Shown here piece by piece: positions 18,273 to 28,431 of a DNA stretch of 64,000 bases; position 1 is the stretch's first letter; each line of letters begins with the position of its first letter. This DNA is from Flavobacterium sp. NG2 (GTDB taxonomy: Bacteria; Bacteroidota; Bacteroidia; Flavobacteriales; Flavobacteriaceae), in contig NZ_CP139420.1 of the NCBI RefSeq assembly GCF_034119845.1, positions 2,334,001 through 2,398,000 on the forward strand. Reading direction: 5' to 3'. The notes under the pieces were generated by a model that was not told the DNA's origin, searched no databases, and saw only the letters and a program-made list of their open reading frames with translations. Made by a program: the position numbers and the translations under genes.

Positions 18273-18722
18273 ATGACTTTCAAACAAAAAATTTACCAAC
18301 ATTATTTACGACTAGTACAAGATAGAATCGATGTTTTCAGAGATATGATTTCGGGATTGACAGAGGATTCAAAAAATGATGCCAAAGGTTCCGCAGGCGA
18401 TAAACATGAAACCGCTTTATCCATGATGCATTTGGAACAAGAAAAATTAAATTCCAAATTAGTTGAGGTTTTACAACAAAAAGCAGTTTTGGATAAAATA
18501 AATCCAGAAATAAGTTCAGAAATTATTTCATTAGGAAGTTTAGTGAAAGCTAATGGGATTTATTTGTATCTGTCTTTGGCTTTGCCAAAAATAAATATTG
18601 ATGGAGTAAATGTGATTGCACTTTCGCCACAATCACCTTTGGGAAATAAATTGATGGGGAATGCAGTAGGATTTACATTTGAGATTAATGGAACGAAGTA
18701 TTTGGTTGAGAGTGTTGAATAA
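18273..18722 (+). CDS. GreA/GreB-like C-terminal domain protein
   Basis: This 149-residue cytoplasmic protein has an N-terminal helical part with the segment GSAGDKHETALSMMHLEQEKL and a C-terminal SPLGNKLMGNAVGFTFEINGTKYLVESVE. The latter matches the pattern at the end of transcript-cleavage factors GreA/GreB (SPLG...L.GK..GD). The coiled-coil finger with the acidic tip of true Gre factors is shortened, so RNA-polymerase secondary-channel binding is possible but cleavage activity uncertain. Similar flavobacterial proteins are sometimes misannotated as 3-oxoacyl-ACP synthase, which this clearly is not. Confidence 0.6.
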   Translation: MTFKQKIYQHYLRLVQDRIDVFRDMISGLTEDSKNDAKGSAGDKHETALSMMHLEQEKLNSKLVEVLQQKAVLDKINPEISSEIISLGSLVKANGIYLYLSLALPKINIDGVNVIALSPQSPLGNKLMGNAVGFTFEINGTKYLVESVE

Positions 18723-18951
18723 TAAAATCCTTTAAAATCTGCTTTGCTTGTTTCCGAGTCATCGGTGTTCGAGTCATGAGGTTTTTCTAAACAATGCCTA
18801 AAAAGGACTATCTCTTTGATAAATTATGATTTTTAGATTCCTTCTTTTATATTCATAACTATCGAAATCATTACTAAAAAATAGGATTCCCTAAAAAAAA
18901 CTTTCGTAAATTCGCGACCTTAAAAGTTTGACGATTAAACGAAATAAAATT

Positions 18952-19221
18952 ATGAGTAAAACAATGACAGTTGACATCTTGTCGAGTATTAAAGGAGCAC
19001 AGCCTTCGGAGTCCGTGAACAAATTATTTGATGTGATTAAAAATGCGCATCCATCTAATGAAAATGCTGCCAATAATGTCAATCGTAATTGTGTGTCAGT
19101 AAGTAGTTTAAGAGAAGATGTGGTAATAGAGAGTTCGGCTATTGAAAAACAACTTATACTAGAGAATTTCCCGAACAAGAAAAACGGTTTTTTGGTAGTT
19201 GCTAAAGTTATAGAAGGATAA
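18952..19221 (+). CDS. Small protein encoded directly upstream of gatA
   Basis: This 89-residue soluble protein (from the ATG at 18952; an upstream Leu-start extension is less likely) has no domain I recognise. It contains a mix of acidic and Asn-rich segments (SESVNKLFDVIKNAHPSNENAANNV). The stop codon lies 3 bases before the gatA start, so the two, and gatB-aspS, form one transcription unit. The place and size would suit GatC, the third subunit of the amidotransferase, but I see no GatC sequence pattern. It should be treated as uncharacterised. A TAAATTCG box at 18907-18914 is a possible promoter element. Confidence 0.65.
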   Translation: MSKTMTVDILSSIKGAQPSESVNKLFDVIKNAHPSNENAANNVNRNCVSVSSLREDVVIESSAIEKQLILENFPNKKNGFLVVAKVIEG

Positions 19222-19224
19222 AAA

Positions 19225-20622
19225 ATGGATTCTCAGATAAAAAAAATACACCAGCAATTGGTGTCTAAACAAATTACTTGTACAGCTTTGGTACAAGAAA
19301 AATTAGACTTACTTAAAGAAAATAAATACAACTCAGTCAATTCTTTGTTAGATAATTTAGCGTTAGAATTGGCGGCTAAAGTGGATGCTAAAATTGCAAA
19401 TGGTGAAACTATCGGTTTGTTAGAAGGTATTCCGTTTGGGATTAAAGATGTGTACATGCTGCAAGGAACTTACACTACTGCAAGTTCTGAGTTGTTGAAA
19501 AATTATAAATCACCGTACACGGCTACTGCTATTCAAAAATTATTGGATGCAGGTGCTATTCCGTTGGTAAAAGAAAACTGTGATAGTTTTGGTCACGGTT
19601 CGTCTAGCGAAAATACGATTTTTGGAGCGGTGAAAAACGCTATTAATCCAGAATTGGTAGCTGGAGGTTCCAGTGGAGGTTCTGCGGTAAACGTAGCCAA
19701 AGAGTATACGGTTTTTTCTATTGGAGGAGATACGGGAGGTTCGATTCGTCAACCTGCGGGTTATAATGATATTTACGGATTCAAACCTACTTACGGAAGA
19801 ATTTCACGATACGGATTGATGGCTTATGCGTCTTCTACGGATTGCGTGGGACCATTGGCAAAATCATTAGAAGATATCCGCATTGTTTTGAACGTGATGA
19901 GTGGAAAAGATCCAAAAGATCAAACTTCTATCATTTCAAACGAAATTAGCGAAGAGGCTGTTGCAACTTCAAAAGTGAAAACGGTGGGTTATTTCAAAAA
20001 TTTCATCGAAAGTGAAGCAATTGACACCCAAGTAAAAGCGGATTTCTTAGCTGCTATCGAAAAAATTAAAGCCAAAGGAATTGCTGTAAAAGAATTGGAT
20101 TTCTTTAAATCGGATATTTTAGTTTCGACTTATTATACCTTGGCAATGGCGGAAACTGCTTCAAATTTGTCTCGTTTGGACGGAACCAATTACGGAAACC
20201 GAATTGAAGGAGAAAATTTAATAGATACCTATGCGGTGACTCGTTCTGAAAATTTTTCAGAAGAAACCAAACGCAGAATCGTAGGAGGGAACCAAGTATT
20301 GTCTCAAGGTTTTTCGGATGAAATCTATTTGAAAGGATTAGCTGTAAGAGACCAGATTTCGGAGAATTTCAGCAAAGATTTCGAAGAGGTAGATATCGTT
20401 TTATCGCCAGTGACACCAAGTACGCCTCCTAAAATTGGAGATAGTTTGAAAGATCCGTTGGCGATGTACTTGTCGGATGCTTATACGGTTGGATTTAGTT
20501 TAGGGCAATTGCCAACTTTAACCGTGCCACAAGGAACAAGCACTGGACTTCAAATTACAGCAGCAAAAAATAATGATGAATTAGTATTGCAATTTGCAAA
20601 CTTCTTAAAAGATACACTATAA
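19225..20622 (+). CDS. gatA: Asp-tRNA(Asn)/Glu-tRNA(Gln) amidotransferase subunit A
   Basis: This 465-residue amidase-signature enzyme uses glutamine to supply ammonia for transamidation of misacylated tRNA. The catalytic triad is visible: Lys74 in PFGIKDV, cis-Ser149 in VAGGSSGGSA and nucleophile Ser173 in GGDTGGSIRQPAG. The spacing equals that of characterised GatA proteins. It is slightly shorter than average (about 480). Its last base overlaps the start of gatB-aspS (TAATG), so subunits A and B-AspRS are translationally coupled. Together they allow Asn-tRNA or Gln-tRNA formation by the indirect route. Confidence 0.95.
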   Translation: MDSQIKKIHQQLVSKQITCTALVQEKLDLLKENKYNSVNSLLDNLALELAAKVDAKIANGETIGLLEGIPFGIKDVYMLQGTYTTASSELLKNYKSPYTATAIQKLLDAGAIPLVKENCDSFGHGSSSENTIFGAVKNAINPELVAGGSSGGSAVNVAKEYTVFSIGGDTGGSIRQPAGYNDIYGFKPTYGRISRYGLMAYASSTDCVGPLAKSLEDIRIVLNVMSGKDPKDQTSIISNEISEEAVATSKVKTVGYFKNFIESEAIDTQVKADFLAAIEKIKAKGIAVKELDFFKSDILVSTYYTLAMAETASNLSRLDGTNYGNRIEGENLIDTYAVTRSENFSEETKRRIVGGNQVLSQGFSDEIYLKGLAVRDQISENFSKDFEEVDIVLSPVTPSTPPKIGDSLKDPLAMYLSDAYTVGFSLGQLPTLTVPQGTSTGLQITAAKNNDELVLQFANFLKDTL

Positions 20623-23600
20623 TGGAATTGGAGCAATTAACAGCGGCATTAAAAGCCCACGATTTAGAATTGGTAATCGGACTAGAAACGCACGTCCGAT
20701 TGAATACCAAAACCAAGTTGTTTTGTTCTTGTCCCAATCAAGAAATTGAAACACCGAACCAAAATATATGTTCAGTTTGTACTGGGCAAATGGGAGTTTT
20801 GCCAGCTATCAATAAAGAAGCGATTACCAAGGCGATTTATTTTGGCAAAGCGGTAGAATCATCCTTTAGTAATGAAGTGATTTCTTGGGATAGAAAGCAT
20901 TACGAATATCCTGATAACCCAAAAAATATTCAAATAACGCAGTTTCATAATCCTGTGATTCCTGATGGAAAGGTTTCTTGTTACCGTAATGACGGTTCGC
21001 AATTTACGGTAAATCTAACTCAGGTTCATATTGAGGAAGATGCGGCCAAATTAATGCACGAAAAGAAAATTTCGTTAGTTGATTTTAACAAAGCGGGTGT
21101 TCCTTTGATTGAAATTGTAACCGAACCTTGTATTCGCAATATAGAAGACGCTTCGACCTATGCGCAATACATTCAGCGTATTGTTCAGAATTTAGGAATC
21201 TCTGAGGCCAATTTGGAAAAAGGAGAATTCAAATCGGATGTTTCGGTTTCATTGCGTAAAATCAACTCGAATGTTTTGAACCCAAGAACCGAAATCAAAA
21301 ACTTGAACTCGTTTAAGTTTATGGTCGAAGCTTTGAAAGAAGAGGTAGAAAAACAGTTCAATTATTACGAAGAACACAAAGAATTTAGACCTGACCAAAC
21401 AACGGTTTTATGGGATGCCGATTTGAAGCAAACCAAAACGATGCGTAAGAAAGAATTCGAAGCGGATTATCGTTTTATTTCAGAGCCAGATTTACCGTTT
21501 GTCAACATCAAAGCGGAGATAGAAGCGATTTCTGTAGATACTAGTGCCTTACCTTATGCAGTGGAATCAATTTTGATTGGTGGCGGTGTTTTACCTCAAG
21601 ACGCTAAATTTTTCACGGCTGATGCTTTGCGTTCAAGAACGTTTGTGACATTAAACGATAAAATCAATGATCCTTCATTTGTGGCTAAAACGTTGGCAAA
21701 CAATATCAAGGCAGAAGATTATGCTAAAATCCATAATATTGAGCATTTAACAACCATTTTTGTGTTGTTTAAAGCAGAAAAAATTACGGCAGTTTTAGTT
21801 CAAAATGCCATTGCGGGTTATTTGAAAGATCAAAATTTTGATTACAACAAATACTTTGCAGACAATACCATCTCTGAAGATAAAATTCAAGAAGTAATTG
21901 AAAAAGTACTTTCAGAAAATGAGGCTGTTGCCAATGATGTCAAGGCAGGAGATCAAGGAAAAGCTGGTATTTTGGTTGGAAAAGTTTTGGGAATCATCGG
22001 AAAAGGAGCGAATGGTAAAGTAATTCGTCAGATTATTTTAGATAAATTATCCGTAGGGACGGTAGGGGCAGGTCGCGACCTGTCCGTACAAAATCCAGAA
22101 AATAATGCCGTAGGGACAGGTCGCGACCTGTCCGTACGCGAGCTGTCCGTACGAGATTCATCCGCACAAGAAGAATCCCTTCCTGAAATTCCTATCATTA
22201 TAAAAGATACGTACCGAACTCATAAAATTTCACAATTATCGGAAGCTAACATCAACGAAGAAGTGATGTTGTCAGGTTGGGTAGCGAGTGTGCGTGACCA
22301 CGGAGATTTGATGTTTATTGATTTGCGTGATTCAAGTTATGAGATTTTCCAAGTTAATCTTAGTAGAGAAACTTTTCCTAATATCGATGAGTTGGTAAAA
22401 TTGAAGCCAGAATCTGTGATTTCGGTAAAAGGAATTGTAGTAGGTCGTAACGAAGACGATTACAATGCAGGTTTACGTACAGGTAAAATCGAATTAAAAG
22501 CATCTGAATTAGAAGTTTTAAACTTGTCTAAAACCTTGCCTTTTGAGATTAAAAGAGCGGCCAAAACAAATGAGGCAACTCGTTTTCAATACAAGTTTTT
22601 GGATCACAGAAATGAAGAGGTTCGTAGAGCGATTGTTAACCGTCATAAAGTAATTAAGTTATTGCGTGACATTCTAGATAACGAAGAGTTCTTAGAAATT
22701 GAAACGCCAATTTTGAGTGCTGGTACCGATGAAGGAGCACGCGAATTTATTGTGCCTACTCGTAAAGGAGCAGGGATGTTTTATACGTTACCGCAAGCAC
22801 CACAGCAGTTCAAGCAAATGTTGATGGTGAGTGGGTATGAAAAGTATTTCCAAATTGCACGTTGTTTTAGAGATGAGGATTCTCGTGGAGATCGTCAACC
22901 CGAATTTACGCAGTTGGATATCGAAATGGCGTACGCAAGTATGCAACAAATTATCGATTTGAATACGAAAATGTTCAATGAAATTGTAACCAAAATTTAT
23001 GGTAAAAAATGGATTTTACATCCGTTTGAAGTGATTACCTATAAAGACGCGATGGATTTCTATGGTTGTGACCGACCTGATTTGCGTTACGGTTTAAAAA
23101 TGCAAGACATTACCGAAATCGTAAAAGATACCACTTTCCAAGTTTTCTCTAAACCAATTGAAGATGGAGGAATCGTAAAATGTATCAAAGTTTCGGCTGC
23201 AGAGCAAGGAAATAAGCGTATGTCGAAAGGGCAAATCGAAACCTTAACTGCTGTGGCGCAACAACACGGTTTAGGCGGATTAGCTTATATTATTGTGAAT
23301 GAAGGCGAATTGCAATCACCAATTATTAAGTTCTTGGGTGAAGAGATAGCAGCTGGAATTATCAAAGCTACTAATGCGCAAGTAGGTGATATTGTATTCT
23401 TCTCGGCGGCAGATTATGCTACGGCAAATAAAGCCTTGGATGCTGTACGTCAAGAAATGGGAAGAATGTTGAACTTGATCAATCCAAAAGAATTGCGTCC
23501 GGCTTGGGTAGTTGATTTTCCAATGTTTGAGAAAACAGATGAAGGAAGATGGACGTTTACACACAATCCGTTCTCAATGCCTGCTATCTATGATTTGAAA

Positions 23601-23993
23601 AAGCATATGGATGGTAAAGAAGAAGAAATCGGAACCATCATCGCACAACAATACGATATTATTTTGAATGGTTACGAAATAGGTGGAGGATCTGTTCGAG
23701 CACATAAATCGGAGATTCTTGAAGCAACTTATAGAAATATGGGGTACAACAAAGAAGAAATGATGAAAAGTGTAGGAACGATGTACAAAGCTTTCCAGTA
23801 CGGTGCACCGCCACACGGTGGAATCGCATGGGGAATTGATCGTTTGATGATGATTTTGGAGAAAAAAGCTTCGATTCGTGAGGTAATGGCGTTTCCTAAA
23901 ACAGGTTCTAGTGAAGATTTATTATTCGGAGCACCATCGATTTTATCAGACCGTAAAGTGGAGGAAATGAATGTGAAGATTATGAGAAAGTAG
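20622..23993 (+). CDS. gatB-aspS: Fusion of GatB and aspartyl-tRNA synthetase
   Basis: One 1123-residue protein joins GatB (about 1-476; ELVIGLETHVRLNTKTKLFCSC, HYEYPDNPKN, LIEIVTEP) to class II AspRS (about 530-1123; GWVASVRDHGDLMFIDLRD anticodon-binding domain, motif 2 FRDEDSRGDRQPEFTQLD, GAD insertion, motif 3 GIAWGIDRLMM). Both halves have normal length. His560 lies where non-discriminating bacterial AspRS has His and Asn-excluding enzymes tend to have Leu. I therefore infer production of Asp-tRNA(Asn) that GatB amidates in cis. The 50-residue linker carries repeats (LSVGTVGAGRDLSVQ and AVGTGRDLSVREL) encoded by palindromic DNA. The fusion is, to my knowledge, known in Flavobacteriaceae. 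Confidence 0.93.
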   Translation: MELEQLTAALKAHDLELVIGLETHVRLNTKTKLFCSCPNQEIETPNQNICSVCTGQMGVLPAINKEAITKAIYFGKAVESSFSNEVISWDRKHYEYPDNPKNIQITQFHNPVIPDGKVSCYRNDGSQFTVNLTQVHIEEDAAKLMHEKKISLVDFNKAGVPLIEIVTEPCIRNIEDASTYAQYIQRIVQNLGISEANLEKGEFKSDVSVSLRKINSNVLNPRTEIKNLNSFKFMVEALKEEVEKQFNYYEEHKEFRPDQTTVLWDADLKQTKTMRKKEFEADYRFISEPDLPFVNIKAEIEAISVDTSALPYAVESILIGGGVLPQDAKFFTADALRSRTFVTLNDKINDPSFVAKTLANNIKAEDYAKIHNIEHLTTIFVLFKAEKITAVLVQNAIAGYLKDQNFDYNKYFADNTISEDKIQEVIEKVLSENEAVANDVKAGDQGKAGILVGKVLGIIGKGANGKVIRQIILDKLSVGTVGAGRDLSVQNPENNAVGTGRDLSVRELSVRDSSAQEESLPEIPIIIKDTYRTHKISQLSEANINEEVMLSGWVASVRDHGDLMFIDLRDSSYEIFQVNLSRETFPNIDELVKLKPESVISVKGIVVGRNEDDYNAGLRTGKIELKASELEVLNLSKTLPFEIKRAAKTNEATRFQYKFLDHRNEEVRRAIVNRHKVIKLLRDILDNEEFLEIETPILSAGTDEGAREFIVPTRKGAGMFYTLPQAPQQFKQMLMVSGYEKYFQIARCFRDEDSRGDRQPEFTQLDIEMAYASMQQIIDLNTKMFNEIVTKIYGKKWILHPFEVITYKDAMDFYGCDRPDLRYGLKMQDITEIVKDTTFQVFSKPIEDGGIVKCIKVSAAEQGNKRMSKGQIETLTAVAQQHGLGGLAYIIVNEGELQSPIIKFLGEEIAAGIIKATNAQVGDIVFFSAADYATANKALDAVRQEMGRMLNLINPKELRPAWVVDFPMFEKTDEGRWTFTHNPFSMPAIYDLKKHMDGKEEEIGTIIAQQYDIILNGYEIGGGSVRAHKSEILEATYRNMGYNKEEMMKSVGTMYKAFQYGAPPHGGIAWGIDRLMMILEKKASIREVMAFPKTGSSEDLLFGAPSILSDRKVEEMNVKIMRK
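22062..22089. repeat. Palindromic element inside gatB-aspS, copy 1
   Basis: Twenty-eight bases starting GTAGGGGCAGGTCGCGACC are nearly self-complementary around CGCG (AGGTCGCGACCT core) and match the copy at 22110-22137 at all but one position. It encodes the linker of the fusion in frame without a stop. A shorter GTAGGGAC fragment lies just before it at 22053. Confidence 0.85.
22110..22137. repeat. Palindromic element inside gatB-aspS, copy 2
   Basis: A nearly perfect palindrome, GTAGGGACAGGTCGCGACC onward, with stem GTAGGGACAGGTCG, is present in the linker. A third partial copy, CTGTCCGTAC, follows at 22143-22152. The same GTAGGGACAGGTCGCGACCTGTC wording is, as I recall, a dispersed intergenic repeat in this genus. 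The location inside a gene is unusual. Confidence 0.85.
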
Positions 23994-24020
23994 ATTTCTC
24001 AAATTCTATAAATAAAATAA

Positions 24021-24059
24021 AAGCGGATTCGTATTGAAAGTATGAGTCCGCTTTTTTTA
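24021..24059 (+). terminator. Terminator of the gatA-gatB-aspS unit
   Basis: The stem AAGCGGATTC (24021-24030) pairs with GAGTCCGCTT (24044-24053, one G-T pair), followed by seven T. It lies 28 bases after the stop codon. Confidence 0.85.
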
Positions 24060-24071
24060 TAAATATTTTTT

Positions 24072-24200
24072 AACCGCAGATTCGCAAATTTTTTAAATAA
24101 TTTAAAATTTAGAAACCACTAAAAGCGGAATTAGCGCAAATTTATTGGTCACAATTAATCAAATATAAATTTCTAAAGAAAAATCTGCGAATCTGCGGTT
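24072..24200. repeat. Long inverted repeat, AACCGCAGATTCGCA type
   Basis: Arms AACCGCAGATTCGCA (24072-24086) and its exact complement (24186-24200) enclose about 100 AT-rich bases. Similar TCTGCG and CTGCG wording recurs at 24840, 54212 and 54373. It is a dispersed intergenic repeat with a terminator-like or insulator-like position between convergent genes. Confidence 0.7.
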
Positions 24201-24247
24201 GTTTTCTGCTTGCATTTTTTCTCTGTTTATTTTGTATGAAGTTGTAA

Positions 24248-24706
24248 TTAGGATCTCGGTTTATTAAGACCTCTATCATAAAGCACAATACTTCCTGCAA
24301 CGGATACATTTAAGCTATAATGTGATTTGAATTTTACTAAAAAATGGCATTTTTCAATGGCTGCTTTTGAGAGTCCGTTGTCTTCGGCACCTAGTAGGTA
24401 CACGCAACGTCTTGGGTGTTCAAAAGTTTCTAAATCTTCGGCTCTTTCGTCAAGTTCTACGCCAACTAAGCGAGCCCCTTTGGGTAGGTTTTTTAGGAAA
24501 TCTTCAAAGGTTTCGTAATGGAAGTACGGCATTGATTTTACGGCATTGTGTGTGTCGCAAGCTTGTTTGGCATAGCGGTTTCCGATGGTAAAAATAAAGC
24601 TAGCGCCTAAATTTTGCGCTGAGCGCCATAAAACACCTAAGTTTTCAGGAGTTTTTCCGTTTAATATTCCGATTCCGAAATATTCGTTTACAAAGTTGTC
24701 ATTCAT
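24248..24706 (-). CDS. TrmH/SpoU family RNA methyltransferase
   Basis: This 152-residue protein (ATG at 24706; an upstream start at 24754 lacks family support) has the knotted SPOUT fold pattern: GILNGKTPENLGVLWRSAQN, then motif 2 VYLLGAEDNGLSKAAIEKC and motif 3 YSLNVSVAGSIVLYDR, where Asn and Ser bind SAM. SpoU enzymes methylate the 2'-hydroxyl of tRNA or rRNA nucleotides. The short form without an N-terminal domain resembles TrmL/TrmH subgroup members. The target cannot be told from sequence. The upstream intergenic region contains the RNA element at 24948. Confidence 0.85.
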   Translation of the reverse strand: MNDNFVNEYFGIGILNGKTPENLGVLWRSAQNLGASFIFTIGNRYAKQACDTHNAVKSMPYFHYETFEDFLKNLPKGARLVGVELDERAEDLETFEHPRRCVYLLGAEDNGLSKAAIEKCHFLVKFKSHYSLNVSVAGSIVLYDRGLNKPRS

Positions 24707-24947
24707 GGTGTAAAAGTACAAACTGTTGTTAGTATTTTCAAATATTATTAGCATACTGATTTTGCGGACAGGTAGGTTTTACATGAAATTAATTTACTGT
24801 TGCATTTTTATGTAGTTCTATTTTAAGTTTTTTAAATCTGACAAATCTGCGTAAAAAAATAAGCACGCAGATTTAGCAGAATTACGCAGGTGCTATTTTG
24901 AAACTAATTTTGATGAATGTTGTTTGTGGAGTAGTGTGCACGGACTT

Positions 24948-25060
24948 GCGTGAGGGATAGAAGCAATCCGCCATAGCGGAGCGGATAGCCCGACAGCACT
25001 AAGTAAAGGGGCTTAATAAGCGCAATCAAAAGTAAGCCCCTTTGCTTAGTGGTGGCACGC
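24948..25060 (+). ncRNA. Structured RNA-like element (Flavo-1-like), 5' of gyrB
   Basis: A closing stem (GCGTG 24948 with CACGC 25056) encloses a GAGGGATAGAAGC stretch, a hairpin of ATCCGC (24966) with GCGGAT (24980), the conserved GCGGATAGCCCGACAG and a very strong hairpin, about 18 bp: CACTAAGTAAAGGGGCTTA (24997-25015) with its complement (25033-25051). The signature GATAGAAGC...GCGGATAGC is shared with the elements at 37533-37620 (minus strand) and, more weakly, 61899-62047. I believe it is the flavobacterial RNA motif known as Flavo-1, but this is from memory. The intergenic gap 24755-25251 otherwise shows only an inverted ATCTGCGT/ACGCAGAT repeat at about 24845-24875. Confidence 0.6.
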
Positions 25061-25205
25061 CCAAATAATAATCAAATTCAAGAATCAATATTTTAATGGA
25101 AATTGATTGTTGTTTTGCTGATTTTTACTGTCGAAATTGACAATTTTTGTTAATAACTTAAGTGGTTAAAACTCTATTTAAGTCGTGTTCTAAATTCTGT
25201 TTTTA

Positions 25206-25213
25206 TATATTTG
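25206..25213 (+). promoter_or_regulatory. Promoter -7 box of gyrB
   Basis: TATATTTG matches TAnnTTTG. It is 38 bases upstream of the gyrB start. No clear TTG -33 box at the expected distance was seen, so confidence is low. Confidence 0.4.
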
Positions 25214-25221
25214 TTCGTTAG

Positions 25222-27198
<1,977 letters not shown>

Positions 27199-27269
27199 TT
27201 TAGTATTTTAGAGCAGTCGTTTTATAAATGGCTGTTTAAATAACTAATTAACTGATTAAATTGTTTAAT

Positions 27270-28205
27270 ATGAAAGTGTCAATAATAGGTGCAGGTAATG
27301 TAGGTGCAACTTGTGCGGATGTAATCTCTTATAGAGGAATAGCGAGTGAAGTAGTGTTATTAGATATTAAAGAAGGTTTTGCCGAAGGGAAAGCGTTAGA
27401 TATCATGCAATGTGCTACAAATACTGGTTTTAACACTACCGTTTCAGGGGTGACTAATGATTATTCTAAAACTGCTAATAGTAATGTAGTAGTAGTAACT
27501 TCTGGAATTCCTAGAAAACCAGGAATGACTCGTGAAGAGCTCATCGGTATTAATGCAGGAATCGTTAAGTCGGTAGTTCAAAATGTATTGGAATATTCGC
27601 CTAATGCTATTTTTGTCATTGTTTCCAATCCTATGGATACTATGACTTATTTGACATTGAAATCAACGGGCTTGCCTAAAAATAGAATTATAGGAATGGG
27701 AGGGGCGTTAGATAGCTCTCGTTTTAGAACTTATTTAGGGTTAGCTTTAGATAAACCAGTAAATGATATTTCAGCTATGGTTATTGGTGGTCATGGTGAT
27801 ACGACTATGATTCCGTTAACACGTTTAGCGTCATACAATGGAATACCTGTAACACAGTTTTTGTCTGATGAAGTGTTACAAAAAGTAGCTGCAGATACAA
27901 TGGTAGGAGGAGCTACTCTTACGGGATTGTTAGGGACTTCAGCTTGGTATGCACCAGGAGCATCGGTTGCTTTCTTAGTGGATAGTATTTTGAATAATCA
28001 AAGAAAAATGATTGCTTGCTCTGTTTATGTAGAAGGGGAGTATGGGCAAAATGATATTTGTATTGGTGTTCCTTGTATTATTGGAGAAAATGGAGTAGAG
28101 GAAATTTTAGATATTAAGTTAAACGAAACTGAAAAAGCATTATTCGCGAAGAGTGCCGACGCTGTTCGACAGATGAATGATGCCTTGAAAGCTATTTTAG
28201 GATAA
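27270..28205 (+). CDS. mdh: Malate dehydrogenase
   Basis: This 311-residue LDH-like malate dehydrogenase has NAD-binding GAGNVGATCADVIS at the N-terminus, SGIPRKPGMTREEL with the substrate-binding Arg residues, IVSNPMDTMTYL and IGGHGDTTMIPL with the catalytic His. It oxidises malate to oxaloacetate in the TCA cycle. The ATG at 27270 fits the MKVSIIGAG family start, rather than TTG at 27261. It follows gyrB by 71 bases and probably has its own transcript, ending in the terminator at 28226. Confidence 0.93.
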   Translation: MKVSIIGAGNVGATCADVISYRGIASEVVLLDIKEGFAEGKALDIMQCATNTGFNTTVSGVTNDYSKTANSNVVVVTSGIPRKPGMTREELIGINAGIVKSVVQNVLEYSPNAIFVIVSNPMDTMTYLTLKSTGLPKNRIIGMGGALDSSRFRTYLGLALDKPVNDISAMVIGGHGDTTMIPLTRLASYNGIPVTQFLSDEVLQKVAADTMVGGATLTGLLGTSAWYAPGASVAFLVDSILNNQRKMIACSVYVEGEYGQNDICIGVPCIIGENGVEEILDIKLNETEKALFAKSADAVRQMNDALKAILG

Positions 28206-28225
28206 AAAATAGACCATATAAAAGT

Positions 28226-28254
28226 AAAGACTGCACTTTTGCAGTCTTTTTTTT
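28226..28254 (+). terminator. Terminator of mdh
   Basis: AAAGACTGCA (28226) pairs with TGCAGTCTTT (28240), then eight T in a row follow. It is 20 bases downstream of the mdh stop. Confidence 0.9.
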
Positions 28255-28297
28255 GAGATTAATTAATAAATAAATTGGTTAGTCTTGACCAGAATTA

Positions 28298-28305
28298 TAT
28301 ATTTG
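28298..28305 (+). promoter_or_regulatory. Promoter -7 box of secDF
   Basis: TATATTTG at 28298-28305 matches the Bacteroidota -7 consensus, and TTG at 28275-28277 is a possible -33 box with a 20-base spacer. The long AT-rich leader to the start codon at 28432 is about 120 bases. Confidence 0.4.
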
Positions 28306-28431
28306 CTCGGTTTATTAAAATAATACAATTTAATTTTTTCTTTTTAGACATAAAAAGAAGGTATAGGTATGTATTTTAGGATTTAAAATAAAAAATAATA
28401 TAAATAATAAAATAATTAATTTTTAGTAATA

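Noticed and set aside
18952..19221. GatC subunit
   Set aside because: Position and size fit, but no GatC sequence pattern was seen; left as uncharacterised.
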